Below are positions 25,106 through 33,467 of a stretch of DNA of 49,498 nt, one piece after another. The stretch is from contig JAATFM010000112.1 in NCBI GenBank assembly GCA_015655195.1, forward strand, positions 1-49,498, written 5' to 3'. The notes below the pieces were generated by a model. The model was not told where the DNA came from. It saw nothing but the letters and a program-made list of their open reading frames with translations, and made no database searches. Source of the stretch: Terriglobales bacterium (GTDB taxonomy: Bacteria; Acidobacteriota; Terriglobia; Terriglobales; Acidobacteriaceae). Every line of letters starts with the position of its first letter. Within the stretch, counting starts at the first letter, position 1. Position numbers and translations under genes: made by a program.

Positions 25106-26218
25106 ATGGCGGAACAGGCAGGCAGCTTCGGGGCGGCAATCTCGGATGCGGACAGCAAGGCTACTGTGCTGGACGACCGGCTGGATGCGGAAGATTTTGC
25201 CGCATTCCGCTGGCTTCGCTCGCACCGGATCGATAAAGTCCACCGGATCGTGATCGGGCTGGATGTTCTTTCGCCGGAATGGCACGCAAAGACAAAACGG
25301 TTCACCGACCAGCACTCGGCCGAAAGATACCTGCACCTGTTTTTGCATAACTCGACGGCCATGCACGCGCTCCGGACTTTGGCCGGCGACCTGAACCACA
25401 GCGCGGTTTCTCCGCATTCCGATCTGGAAGTGCTGGCAGCCGTTGCGGCGGACATGCCGGCGGGAAGACCCTGGGTGATCGAGTTTGGCAGCAGACCGCC
25501 TGCGAGCCGCTTCGTTCGCAAGACTTCGCCGGCGGTCTTTACAAAGCTCAACCCTCGCTATGGCACAAATGTGGACTTCACCTTTATCGCGTCCATGGAA
25601 GGCAACCAGTGGCTGCGCGGCTATGTGCCGATGAAATCGAACAAGGTCCTGGGAAGAAGCGGCATGACGGTGGCGACCGGGTTCGACATCGGCCAGTGGA
25701 AGGTAAGCGAGCTGAACGATCTGGGGTTTTCCGATGCACTGATGAAGAAGATCCAGATATTTGCGGCGCCGAACAATTTCAAGGGGCTGGACAAGGCGCA
25801 GGTTGCCGCGAAAGTAGCGAAGCTGGGGCCGGTGCCGGAATTGAGCGCGGACGAAGCCGACCAATGCGACGGAGCGGTCTTTGGCAAGATTCTCGGCGAT
25901 GCCGTGAAAGCGTGGAACAGCCAGAAGAGCCCCGGCGTTCCCGATTTCAAGGCACTGCCGTCCGGATGGCAGACGGTGTGGTTTTCGCGCGTCTACCAGG
26001 AAGGGCCGCAGCCGAAGAGCGCGGACGCGAAGGCATTCCGCAGCGCAGCGCTCGCCGGACAGTGGCAGAGCGCCATAACGAAGCTCAGCGCATATAAGGA
26101 ATACACGTCGCGCGCGAATCAGGAGGCAGCCCTGCTGCGGCAGCAGTTGCCGCCTGCGGTGCAGAGCAACGCCGGCGCAGCAGGAGCCGCTGGACTTCCG
26201 CAACTGAGAATCCCATGA
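25106..26218 (+). CDS. Pesticin-type muramidase (lysozyme-fold) with unknown N-terminal domain
   Basis: A 370-residue protein with no signal peptide or transmembrane segment. Residues about 155-345 resemble the C-terminal lysozyme domain of pesticin and related phage-lysozyme-like toxins. FIASMEGNQWLRGYVP supplies the expected catalytic Glu (E165), and GMTVATGFDIGQ supplies T188 and D194. The order and spacing (E, 23 residues to T, 6 to D) equals what I recall for pesticin (E178, T201, D207). Its role is cleavage of the glycan strand of peptidoglycan. Residues 1-150 are not recognised; they could deliver or bind a receptor. The gene is followed by the inhibitor gene with an ATGA overlap, the usual layout of toxin and immunity. 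Secretion must be by an unseen route (type VI system, lysis, or uptake as a bacteriocin). A housekeeping cell-wall role cannot be excluded. Confidence 0.72.
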   Translation: MAEQAGSFGAAISDADSKATVLDDRLDAEDFAAFRWLRSHRIDKVHRIVIGLDVLSPEWHAKTKRFTDQHSAERYLHLFLHNSTAMHALRTLAGDLNHSAVSPHSDLEVLAAVAADMPAGRPWVIEFGSRPPASRFVRKTSPAVFTKLNPRYGTNVDFTFIASMEGNQWLRGYVPMKSNKVLGRSGMTVATGFDIGQWKVSELNDLGFSDALMKKIQIFAAPNNFKGLDKAQVAAKVAKLGPVPELSADEADQCDGAVFGKILGDAVKAWNSQKSPGVPDFKALPSGWQTVWFSRVYQEGPQPKSADAKAFRSAALAGQWQSAITKLSAYKEYTSRANQEAALLRQQLPPAVQSNAGAAGAAGLPQLRIP

Positions 26219-27021
26219 AAAAACACTGGGCGAGTGTGTTTGCCGGTTGTTGGCTTCTGCTGTCCTGCGCGGTGCCGGGCTTGGCAGTGGACTGCAAGCA
26301 GGCGGCTTCGGCAATCGATAAGGCTGTTTGCAGCGAGCCAAAGCTGCTGCAACTGGATACGGAGCTGAATCACCTCTACGCAGAGGTGCGTCCGCAACTG
26401 AGCGCGAAGGCCCGGAGCGAGTTGCTGACGCAGCAGCGGGCGTGGCTGGCCGGACGCAACCGCGAGTGCGCCTCCGGCGTAACGGAATGCCTGCTCAAAC
26501 AGTACCGAAGCCGAGTGGACGAGCTTACGGCGCTCAAGGCTTCTGCGGACTCAATCAACGATCCGCTGAACGATGCGACGCCAGTAATGGTGACCGGTGC
26601 GTGGAAGGTGACGGCGATTCATGATCCCGCAAACGCAGGCGCCGGCAGTTCGACGGATGCGGTTCTGCAGGAGTCTCTCAAGAGCGCGGATCTTCCGGGA
26701 GTTGGTAGCGTAATAAACGCCGCTCCGGGCAAACTCTGTTTGCCGCAGCAGGACTGTGACCCAATGGGATGGACGCAGACAACGCTCGATAAAGTGGTCG
26801 GCGCTCCCGCAATCGAGCATTGGCTCGGCCTGAGTTCGGAGCTGCACGTGTTCCAAGGCAGCTCGGGGACGACGCGCTCCTACTACCTGCTGGTTCCGCA
26901 GAGCGATAAGACGGTGTGGGTTGTCTTTGCTGTGTGCGGCCCGCAGGGAGAGAACTGCCGACAGGCTGCCGAGGTGTGGACCCCGGCAAGCGAGGATGCA
27001 ACCGTGCGGCCGCATCCCTGA
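26215..27021 (+). CDS. LprI-family lysozyme inhibitor-like protein, putative immunity partner
   Basis: A 268-residue exported protein. A signal peptide (WASVFAGCWLLLSCAVPGLA) ends near residue 24; C18 could alternatively be lipidated. Residues 25-107 match the LprI/DUF1311 pattern: VDCKQAASAIDKAVCSEPKL, LDTELNHLYAEV, LLTQQRAWLAGRNREC, and ECLLKQYRSRVDEL. Four Cys (27, 39, 85, 92) are as expected for two disulfides. LprI of Mycobacterium inhibits lysozyme, so the domain fits an inhibitor of the muramidase encoded just upstream. The C-terminal part (about 125-255, with Cys pairs 175/181 and 241/248) is not recognised. Start and upstream stop overlap (ATGA), so translation is coupled. It converges with the TolC-like gene, 16 bp apart. 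It would protect the periplasm if the muramidase returns there. Confidence 0.72.
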   Translation: MKKHWASVFAGCWLLLSCAVPGLAVDCKQAASAIDKAVCSEPKLLQLDTELNHLYAEVRPQLSAKARSELLTQQRAWLAGRNRECASGVTECLLKQYRSRVDELTALKASADSINDPLNDATPVMVTGAWKVTAIHDPANAGAGSSTDAVLQESLKSADLPGVGSVINAAPGKLCLPQQDCDPMGWTQTTLDKVVGAPAIEHWLGLSSELHVFQGSSGTTRSYYLLVPQSDKTVWVVFAVCGPQGENCRQAAEVWTPASEDATVRPHP

Positions 27022-27037
27022 GAGAAAGTCGTGCGTG

Positions 27038-29131
27038 CTACTTCGCGTCCGGCGCGCGCAGTTCCTTGGCGGGCGCCGGCGAGAGTCCTGGAACCGCCGG
27101 AGCCGCGCCAACCTGGCCGGTTGCCGCTTCATTCAGGTTGATGCCGTAGTAATCGAGCGTGGTGGCAAGCGTCTGAAAGAGCCCGGCGCGGTCCTTGGCA
27201 TAAGTCGCCTCGGCGGCAATGAGGTTGTTCTCCGCCGTAGCGAGATTGCGCCGTTGCTGCAGGACGTTGGCAGTTGTGGAAGCGCCGAGATGCAGCTTCT
27301 TCGTCTCGGAATCGAGGCTCTGCGAAGCGTACTCCTGCGCGGCCCGCGAAGCCAGCACCTGGGCGCGGTCGTTGGTAAGCGCAAACTGCGCGTTAATCAC
27401 CTGCATCTTGATCTGCGTGTAAAGCTGCTCCAGCCTCAGCTCGGCTTGGCGATATTCGAGCAGCGAGCGTGCCTGATCGGCCTGAGCCGTGCGGTTGCGA
27501 ATCGGCACGGTGATGTTGAAGCCGGCGCCCTTGTCCGGCCCCGTGCTGTTCACAAGGTTATTGAGAACCGAGCCAAAACCGACGCTTGGAACCGTTCCTG
27601 GAGTACAGCTCGAAATTGTGCCATCGCTATTAAATGTTGAACAGTCCGGGCTTTGCGAGCCGCCGATTGCACTAGCGCTGTAGAAGCCAAAAACGTCGAG
27701 CGTGGGCAGCAGGCCATTGCGCGCGCCCTTGAGCGTAATCTCGTCGTTCTTGAGCGTCAGCACGGCCTGCTCCAGCTCAGGGCGCTTCCGGAAGGCCGTC
27801 TGTACCAGCTCTTCCACGGGCTGCTTCTCTTCCGCCAGCTCATCCAGGCTGATGCGGTCCGTGGGAATAATCGGCGCATCGACAAGCGCGGGGTCGTTCA
27901 GATTGCGCGCAATGGCCTGTTTGAGAATGAGTTGCTGATACTTGAGCGTGCTCTGCGAGCTGATGAGTGACTGCTTATCCGTGGCAACGGTGGACTCCGC
28001 GTTGACCACATCCAGCGGAGCCATGGTGCCGATTTCGAGCTGCTTGCGCGTATCGCTCTCAAGCTGCGAACTCTGTTCGAGCGCGTGCTGCTTGGCTTCC
28101 ACGTCTTCGTATGCGCTCACCAGTCCCCAGTAGATGTTCTCGACCTGATTGACCGTATAGAGAATCTGCTGGCGGAAGGTGGAATCCGTGATGCGGCGGT
28201 TGTTGATCGCCTCATACATGAAGCGCTTGTTGATGTAGATGCCGAACCCCTGAAGCAGGTGCTGCGTGGCCGTGGCCTTGAAGCTCGATTGCAGCGTCGG
28301 GCTGTAGGTGCTGAACGGATTATTGGTAGTCACACGGCTGTTATTGAAAGCCACCTGGAGCGCCGTGCCGGTAACGAATCCCTGATTGTAAGTAAAGTTG
28401 TACTGATCCGTGTTGGTAGTCAGCGCAGAAAGACCGCCGGAGAAGAGAGTGTTGGTCTGCGGCGCCTTGGCGCGCTCTAACTGGATAGTACCGGTGACCG
28501 AAGGATCGAGTGTCTCCGGAGCCGGGCCGGCGCCGTTGGTGGAAAGCACAATGCCGGAGGTTCCCGAAGCCGCGCCGCCGGAGCCGCCCGTGGTACCGCC
28601 GGGCCCGCCACCGCTGGCCAGCGTGGAAGTGGCTCCGCCGAGGGTGTTCGACACGACGCCGGCATTGACGCCGCGGAAGGACGAGCCGGAACGAGTGCGG
28701 AGAATGTCGGTGTCGGCGATGTCGAGGTTATAGCGCGCAATGGCGATGTCGTAGTTGTTCTCAAGCGCGAGAGCTATGGCATCCGAAAGGCTGAGGTAAA
28801 TCTTGCCGTCCTTGACCAGGTCGCCGAGCCGCACGGAGTTGGCAAAGCTCGCCTTGTCTATCTGCGTGGGCATGTAGGGCCGGATAGGGTTGCCAAGCAT
28901 CGTGCCGGCGGGTTTCGAGAAATCGCGAGCCGTCTGGCGCAGCGAGAGCGGCTCGGTAAGCACCGGCGCCGGCGCTACGGGCAGGTTAGAGGCTGCCTTG
29001 TCCGCCGACTGCTGGGCAAAAACCGGCATCCCCGGCTGCCCGCCAGCCAATGTGAGCATTATCGCCGCTAAAGAACTGAGCCGGCTCGTCGATCGCTTGC
29101 GCCCGAACATACCTTTACCGTACAAACGCAT
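27038..29131 (-). CDS. TolC-family outer-membrane efflux protein
   Basis: A 697-residue outer-membrane factor, longer than TolC (about 470-500 residues). It has a signal peptide (SLAAIMLTLAGGQPGMPVFA). An N-terminal extension contains a Gly/Ser/Thr-rich segment (residues about 155-185). The OEP domain carries ISLSDAIALALENNYDIAIA-type helices (here YLSLSDAIALALENNYDIAI), QVENIYWGLVSAYEDVEAKQ, and a second OEP half with RPELEQAVLTLKNDEI and AQEYASQSLDSETKKLHLG. It probably forms the trimeric exit duct of a tripartite efflux or type I system; no partner membrane fusion or pump gene is in the window. The ATG at 29131 has GAGAGG 4 nt upstream. It is divergent from truA. Confidence 0.88.
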   Translation of the reverse strand: MRLYGKGMFGRKRSTSRLSSLAAIMLTLAGGQPGMPVFAQQSADKAASNLPVAPAPVLTEPLSLRQTARDFSKPAGTMLGNPIRPYMPTQIDKASFANSVRLGDLVKDGKIYLSLSDAIALALENNYDIAIARYNLDIADTDILRTRSGSSFRGVNAGVVSNTLGGATSTLASGGGPGGTTGGSGGAASGTSGIVLSTNGAGPAPETLDPSVTGTIQLERAKAPQTNTLFSGGLSALTTNTDQYNFTYNQGFVTGTALQVAFNNSRVTTNNPFSTYSPTLQSSFKATATQHLLQGFGIYINKRFMYEAINNRRITDSTFRQQILYTVNQVENIYWGLVSAYEDVEAKQHALEQSSQLESDTRKQLEIGTMAPLDVVNAESTVATDKQSLISSQSTLKYQQLILKQAIARNLNDPALVDAPIIPTDRISLDELAEEKQPVEELVQTAFRKRPELEQAVLTLKNDEITLKGARNGLLPTLDVFGFYSASAIGGSQSPDCSTFNSDGTISSCTPGTVPSVGFGSVLNNLVNSTGPDKGAGFNITVPIRNRTAQADQARSLLEYRQAELRLEQLYTQIKMQVINAQFALTNDRAQVLASRAAQEYASQSLDSETKKLHLGASTTANVLQQRRNLATAENNLIAAEATYAKDRAGLFQTLATTLDYYGINLNEAATGQVGAAPAVPGLSPAPAKELRAPDAK

Positions 29132-29402
29132 GATTCCTCTCCACAAAGTTAAGGCATGTGGACGCCGCTGATGACGGACAGCCGGAAACGCGCTCCAGCC
29201 GTAAAATTGCCTTCAAAATTACCCTGGGGCCGCGCGATTTCCCCGAGCCTCGGAAGCATGTATGCGCCTGCTTCCCTCACTCATACGCGCCGCAACCGCG
29301 TTTCGTTCCCACAATTTCGCGGCTCATCTACCGAAGGCAACGGAAAGTTAGAGTATATCCCAGCTATCCTTGCTCCTACCCCGGTTCCGATACCCTGTAA
29401 CA
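29132..29402. promoter_or_regulatory. Divergent intergenic region, TolC-like gene and truA
   Basis: 271 bp between divergent genes. It includes the truA -10 (TACCCT, 29391-29396) just before the GTG start. The half next to the TolC-like gene carries its ribosome-binding site. I see no repeat or RNA gene. Short plus-strand reading frames here have no recognisable features. Confidence 0.4.
29391..29396 (+). promoter_or_regulatory. Putative -10 (TACCCT) of truA
   Basis: TACCCT ends 6 nt before the GTG at 29403. The short distance and lack of a Shine-Dalgarno suggest a leaderless transcript starting on the GTG. Confidence 0.5.
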
Positions 29403-30272
29403 GTGACTGAAACGGCACAAAACTGGAAGCTGATTGTGGCCTATGACGGCACGGATTTTCGCGGCTGGCAGGTACAGCCGGGCCAAACGACCGTGCAGGG
29501 CGAGTTGCAGGAGGCACTGGGTCGCGTGACCGGAGAGTCGCCGCTGCCACAGGGCTCCGGGCGCACCGACGCCGGGGTTCATGCGCTGGCGCAGGTGGCG
29601 AGCTTCCCGCTCGCGGCGAGGATTCCGCCGGAGAATCTGCTCCGGGCGCTGAACCGCACGCTGCCGGAGTCGATCCGCGTGCTTTCCGCCCGGCATGTGC
29701 CGGAAGGTTTCCATGCGCGGCACTCCACGACGGCAAAGACCTACGAGTACCGCGTCTTTGCCGAGCGGCCGACGGAGAATTTGCCGCGGTTGATCTGTCC
29801 GCCGTTTCTGGCGCGGTATGTGTACTCGTTTCCCTGGCCTCTGAGCCTCGCCGCGTTGAACGAGGCCGCGGCGCTCTTCATCGGCACTTATGATTTCCGG
29901 AGCTTTGCGGCAACGGACCCCGATGAGACGAGCCGCGGCGGCGCAAATGTCGTTGGAGAAACAAATGCTGCATCGGATGCGGTGGAAGACGAGGAAGGTG
30001 AACCGCAGAAATCCGCAGTGCGAACCATCTTCGGCTCGGCCTGGCACAAGCAGCAGACCGCAGACGGCATGCTACTTATCTACCTCGTCCGCGGCAGCGG
30101 CTTTCTGCACCACATGGTTCGCAACCTTGTAGGAACAATGCTCGATGTAGGGCGCGGCTATACGCCCGCAAGCGCGGTTCCGGGAATGATTGCAGCGCGG
30201 GCACGGGCAGCAGCCGGACCAACTGCCCCGGCGCGGGGATTGTTTCTGCATTCGGTGGAGTATCCGGAGTAG
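29403..30272 (+). CDS. truA: tRNA pseudouridine(38-40) synthase
   Basis: A 289-residue TruA, which converts uridines 38, 39 and 40 of the tRNA anticodon arm to pseudouridine. The N-terminus KLIVAYDGTDFRGWQVQPGQ is typical. The catalytic Asp lies in GSGRTDAGVHALAQV. FLHHMVRNLVGTMLDVGRG near the C-terminus is the other signature. An insertion of roughly 30 residues (GGANVVGETNAASDAVEDEE) separates RSFAATDP from TIFGSAWH and is acidic and probably disordered. The GTG at 29403 was chosen because the conserved N-terminus follows, upstream frame codons are not conserved, and a TACCCT element lies 6 nt before. The gene is followed 52 bp later by the M20 peptidase gene. Confidence 0.95.
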   Translation: MTETAQNWKLIVAYDGTDFRGWQVQPGQTTVQGELQEALGRVTGESPLPQGSGRTDAGVHALAQVASFPLAARIPPENLLRALNRTLPESIRVLSARHVPEGFHARHSTTAKTYEYRVFAERPTENLPRLICPPFLARYVYSFPWPLSLAALNEAAALFIGTYDFRSFAATDPDETSRGGANVVGETNAASDAVEDEEGEPQKSAVRTIFGSAWHKQQTADGMLLIYLVRGSGFLHHMVRNLVGTMLDVGRGYTPASAVPGMIAARARAAAGPTAPARGLFLHSVEYPE

Positions 30273-30302
30273 AGCCTTCAAGGAGACCTATAGCCGCGTT
30301 CC

Positions 30303-30311
30303 TGCTACCCT
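30303..30311 (+). promoter_or_regulatory. Extended -10 element TGCTACCCT of the M20 peptidase gene
   Basis: The nonamer ends 13 nt before the ATG at 30325. Identical to 4771-4779 and 31616-31624. It would give a leader of only about 6 nt. Confidence 0.45.
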
Positions 30312-30324
30312 TTCATCCAGAGCC

Positions 30325-31608
30325 ATGCCTTCGCCCATCGCAGCCACAGCATTTTCGCGCGTTACCGCACTCGCCGCCGAGCGGCCGGTGCACGCCGCCT
30401 TCGCGTGGCTGCATGGAAACCCGAAGACAATTCTCGACTGGCAGGCCGAAGTCTGCTCGATTCCCGCGCCGAGCTTTCGAGAGCAGGCACGCGCCGCGTG
30501 GCTCGCCGAACGATTCGGCGAGATGGGTCTCGAATCCATCCATACGGACGAGGCTGGCAATATTCTGGCCTTTCTGCCCGCGCCGCACCTCGACGCCGAG
30601 AGCACCGGCCCGATTATCGTCCTCTCCGCTCATCTCGATACTGTCTTTCCAGCCGAGACGCCGCTCCGTCCGATCCTGCGCAGCGCAGACGGCTCAAGCT
30701 CCGACTCAAATTCCAATTCAGACCGGCTCGAAGTTCCCGGCGCCAGTGACAACGGCGCAGGCATCGTAGGGCTGCTGGCTCTTGCCGCCGCGCTGGTTCA
30801 TTCCGGCGTGCGGCTGCCCACGCCGCTGCTCTTTCTGGGCAATGTGGGCGAGGAAGGCGAAGGCGATCTGCGCGGCGTGCGGCATTTTTATGCAAGCAGC
30901 AGGTTGGCGCAACGCGTGGCGGCGCACATTGTGCTGGATGGCGCAGGCTCGGACGGCGCGGTAACGCAGGCGCTGGGAAGCCGGCGTTTTCGGCTCACCA
31001 TGACCGGCCCCGGCGGGCACAGCTTTACCGATGCGGGCACGCCAAACCCCATCGTCGCGCTGGCAGTGGCGCTGGCGGAAGTTGCCTCCACGCGGCTGCC
31101 GGAACACCCACGGACAACGCTGAATGTTGGCACGATTCACGGAGGCACGAGCGTGAATTCCATCCCGCAGCAGGCCGCGGCCACCATCGACTTCCGCTCC
31201 ACGAGCCCCGAGGAACTGGTGCGGCTTGAAGTAGCTCTTTACCGCGCCGCAGAAGACGCCGTCGAACGCGCCAACGACCTCTCAAAACACTCTCGCGCCA
31301 AGCTCGCCTTTGCGATTGAGAAGATCGGCGACCGGCCTGCGGCGCATCTGCCGCGAGAGAGCGCCTTGATGGAAACCCTGCTTGCCGTGGACCGGCATCT
31401 GGGCCATGTCACTACGCCTCGCCTCGGCTCGACGGATGCCAACCTGCCGCTCTCGCTCGGCGTTCCTGCGGTTTCGCTCGGCGCGGGCGGCGCAGGCGGC
31501 GGAGCGCACACGCTCGAAGAATGGTACTCGCCGCATGGGCGCGAGATCGGCCTGCGCCGCGTGCTGCTGCTCACGCTCGCTATTTCGGGCTGGGCCGCAG
31601 AACAATAA
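30325..31608 (+). CDS. M20-family metallopeptidase
   Basis: A 427-residue cytoplasmic zinc-dependent peptidase or amidohydrolase of the M20/M25/M40 group. Metal-binding residues are visible in order: IIVLSAHLDTVFP (His and Asp), VPGASDNGAGIVGLLA (bridging Asp), GNVGEEGEGDLRG (catalytic Glu pair), and GGAGGGAHTLEEW (final His). A dimerisation (lid) domain interrupts between (FRLTMTGPGGHSFTDAGTPN). No signal peptide is seen. Substrates of the family include di- and tripeptides and acylated amino acids; nothing here narrows it. The ATG at 30325 is just before the conserved part, and the upstream frame extends into truA. A TGCTACCCT element precedes it. Confidence 0.9.
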   Translation: MPSPIAATAFSRVTALAAERPVHAAFAWLHGNPKTILDWQAEVCSIPAPSFREQARAAWLAERFGEMGLESIHTDEAGNILAFLPAPHLDAESTGPIIVLSAHLDTVFPAETPLRPILRSADGSSSDSNSNSDRLEVPGASDNGAGIVGLLALAAALVHSGVRLPTPLLFLGNVGEEGEGDLRGVRHFYASSRLAQRVAAHIVLDGAGSDGAVTQALGSRRFRLTMTGPGGHSFTDAGTPNPIVALAVALAEVASTRLPEHPRTTLNVGTIHGGTSVNSIPQQAAATIDFRSTSPEELVRLEVALYRAAEDAVERANDLSKHSRAKLAFAIEKIGDRPAAHLPRESALMETLLAVDRHLGHVTTPRLGSTDANLPLSLGVPAVSLGAGGAGGGAHTLEEWYSPHGREIGLRRVLLLTLAISGWAAEQ

Positions 31609-31615
31609 GCGCGCC

Positions 31616-31624
31616 TGCTACCCT
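31616..31624 (+). promoter_or_regulatory. Extended -10 element TGCTACCCT of the amidohydrolase gene
   Basis: The nonamer ends 7 nt before the ATG at 31632, with no Shine-Dalgarno between them, as expected for a leaderless transcript. It lies in the 23-bp gap after the M20 peptidase gene. Confidence 0.5.
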
Positions 31625-31631
31625 GTTGCCT

Positions 31632-33302
31632 ATGCGACCCGCAATCTCTCTGCTTGCCGCTTCCGCGCTCTGCGCTTCCCTTGTCTCCGCTCAATCCGCG
31701 CCAAAAGCGCATCCCGACGATATTTACTTCAACGGCCGCATCTATACCGGCGCGGGATTTGCCGAAGACAAGCCGCAGGTCGTCGAAGCGATTGCCGTCG
31801 GCGCGGGCAAGGTGCTGGCCGTAGGAACAACGGAAGAAATCACGCGCATGGCCGGACCGAAGACGCGGCTCCATGCGCTAGACACGGCACGCACCGGCAC
31901 GTACATCTTTCCCGGCTTCAACGACGCGCACACGCACCTTGGCTCCGCGGGCCAGATGCGGCTGCACGTCGATCTCACCGGCGTAAAGTCGCTGGCCGAG
32001 ATGCTTGCCGTGGTGAAGAAGTTCGCAGATGCCGCGCCTGCCGGCCACTGGCTCACCGGCGGCAACTGGGACCACACGCTGTGGACTCCGACGGTACTGC
32101 CCACGCGGCAGGATCTGGACAAAGTTACAGGCGACCGCCCCACGTGGCTCCAGCGGATTGACGGACACATTGCTGTAGCAAACACCGCCGCGCTGAAGGC
32201 TGCCGGAATCACCGGCAAGACCGTTGCGCCGCAGGGCGGAGCGATTGACCTCGATGCAAACGGCGAACCGACCGGCATTCTGCGCGAGACCGCACAGGCG
32301 CTGATCGACAAGATCGTTCCGCCGCCTACACCGGAAGAACGCCGCCGCGGCGACGAACTCGCCATTGCCGACGCACTATCGCACGGCGTGACTTCCGTAC
32401 AGGACCTCTCCGACTGGGACGACTTTCTGACCTTTGAGCAGATGGAAAAGGAGGACCGGCTGCACCTTCGCATCTCGGAGTGGCTCCCCTTTAACGCGCC
32501 CGTCGAAGCACTCAAGAAGATGCGCGCGCATCACGATCAGAACGATCCACTGCTGCACACCGGCATGTTGAAGGGCTTTATGGATGGCTCGCTCGGCTCG
32601 CGCACCGCGGCAATGAAAGAGCCCTTTGCCGACGACCCGAAGAACAGTGGCCTGCCACGCTACGAGCAGAACGATCTGAACAAAATGGCAGTGGAGCGGT
32701 CGCAGGCCGGCTTCCAGCTTGGCTTCCACGCCATCGGCGACAAGGCCACCGCAATGGCTCTCGAAGCCTTTTCGCAGCCCGGCGTCTCAATACAGGCGCG
32801 AAACCGCATCGAACACGCTCAGGTTGTCGATCCCGCAGACATTCCGCGCTTCAAGAAGCTGGGCGTTATCGCTTCCATGCAGCCCAATCACCTGCTGACC
32901 GACATGAACTGGGCCGAAAGCCGTCTGGGACCGCAGCGCGCAGCTTATTCCTATGCATGGAAGGCGTTTCTCGACGCGGGCGTGCCGCTGGCCTTCGGCA
33001 CCGATTACCCCGTCGAGCCGGTAACTCCCTTCCGCGGCCTCTACGCTGCCGTAACGCGCACGAACGAAGCGGGAACGAAAGCCTATTTCCCGGAGAATAA
33101 ACTCACGCGCGGCCAGGCGCTCTACGCCTACACGCAGGGCTCGGCCTATGCCGAGTTCGCGGAGAAACGCAAAGGCAAACTCGTACCCGGCTACGAGGCC
33201 GATTTCATCCTTGTGGATCGCGACCTTTACACCTGCCCGGAGCCTGCGATCCTGAAAACAAAGGTGATCGAGACATACGTCGGCGGCGTGAAGGCTTATT
33301 GA
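31632..33302 (+). CDS. Exported amidohydrolase (YtcJ-like, Amidohydro_3)
   Basis: A 556-residue metal-dependent amidohydrolase with a signal peptide (AISLLAASALCASLVSAQS). After the N-terminal strand segment (DDIYFNGRIYTG), PGFNDAHTHLGSAG gives the metal-binding HxH. Further signatures are WLTGGNWDH, LQRIDGHIAVANTAALKAAG, GFHAIGDKA, RIEHAQVVDPADIPRF and the C-terminal Asp in LAFGTDYPVEP. The final strand VPGYEADFILVDRD is typical. This family hydrolyses cyclic amides, carbamates or formamides; the substrate is unknown. It probably acts in the periplasm. It starts 23 bp after the M20 peptidase gene and may be cotranscribed, though it has its own putative promoter. Confidence 0.9.
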   Translation: MRPAISLLAASALCASLVSAQSAPKAHPDDIYFNGRIYTGAGFAEDKPQVVEAIAVGAGKVLAVGTTEEITRMAGPKTRLHALDTARTGTYIFPGFNDAHTHLGSAGQMRLHVDLTGVKSLAEMLAVVKKFADAAPAGHWLTGGNWDHTLWTPTVLPTRQDLDKVTGDRPTWLQRIDGHIAVANTAALKAAGITGKTVAPQGGAIDLDANGEPTGILRETAQALIDKIVPPPTPEERRRGDELAIADALSHGVTSVQDLSDWDDFLTFEQMEKEDRLHLRISEWLPFNAPVEALKKMRAHHDQNDPLLHTGMLKGFMDGSLGSRTAAMKEPFADDPKNSGLPRYEQNDLNKMAVERSQAGFQLGFHAIGDKATAMALEAFSQPGVSIQARNRIEHAQVVDPADIPRFKKLGVIASMQPNHLLTDMNWAESRLGPQRAAYSYAWKAFLDAGVPLAFGTDYPVEPVTPFRGLYAAVTRTNEAGTKAYFPENKLTRGQALYAYTQGSAYAEFAEKRKGKLVPGYEADFILVDRDLYTCPEPAILKTKVIETYVGGVKAY

Positions 33303-33467
33303 GCGGACTTGTTGATTCCGCAAAAATTTTCTACTACGCGGCGCAACAGCGGGTAAGCAGCTTGTGCCTATCTGCTGCCCGCACAAGCGATTGCAACTAC
33401 GTAGAGAAGCCCGGGGCGAATTCCGGTTCCCCGCCCGGTAAAATGAATCTAAAAGACTGTGAAGCTA

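Noticed and set aside
25106..27021. A type VI secretion or prophage context for the muramidase pair
   Set aside because: No hcp, vgrG, holin, endolysin cassette, integrase or structural phage gene is nearby, so I do not assign the route.
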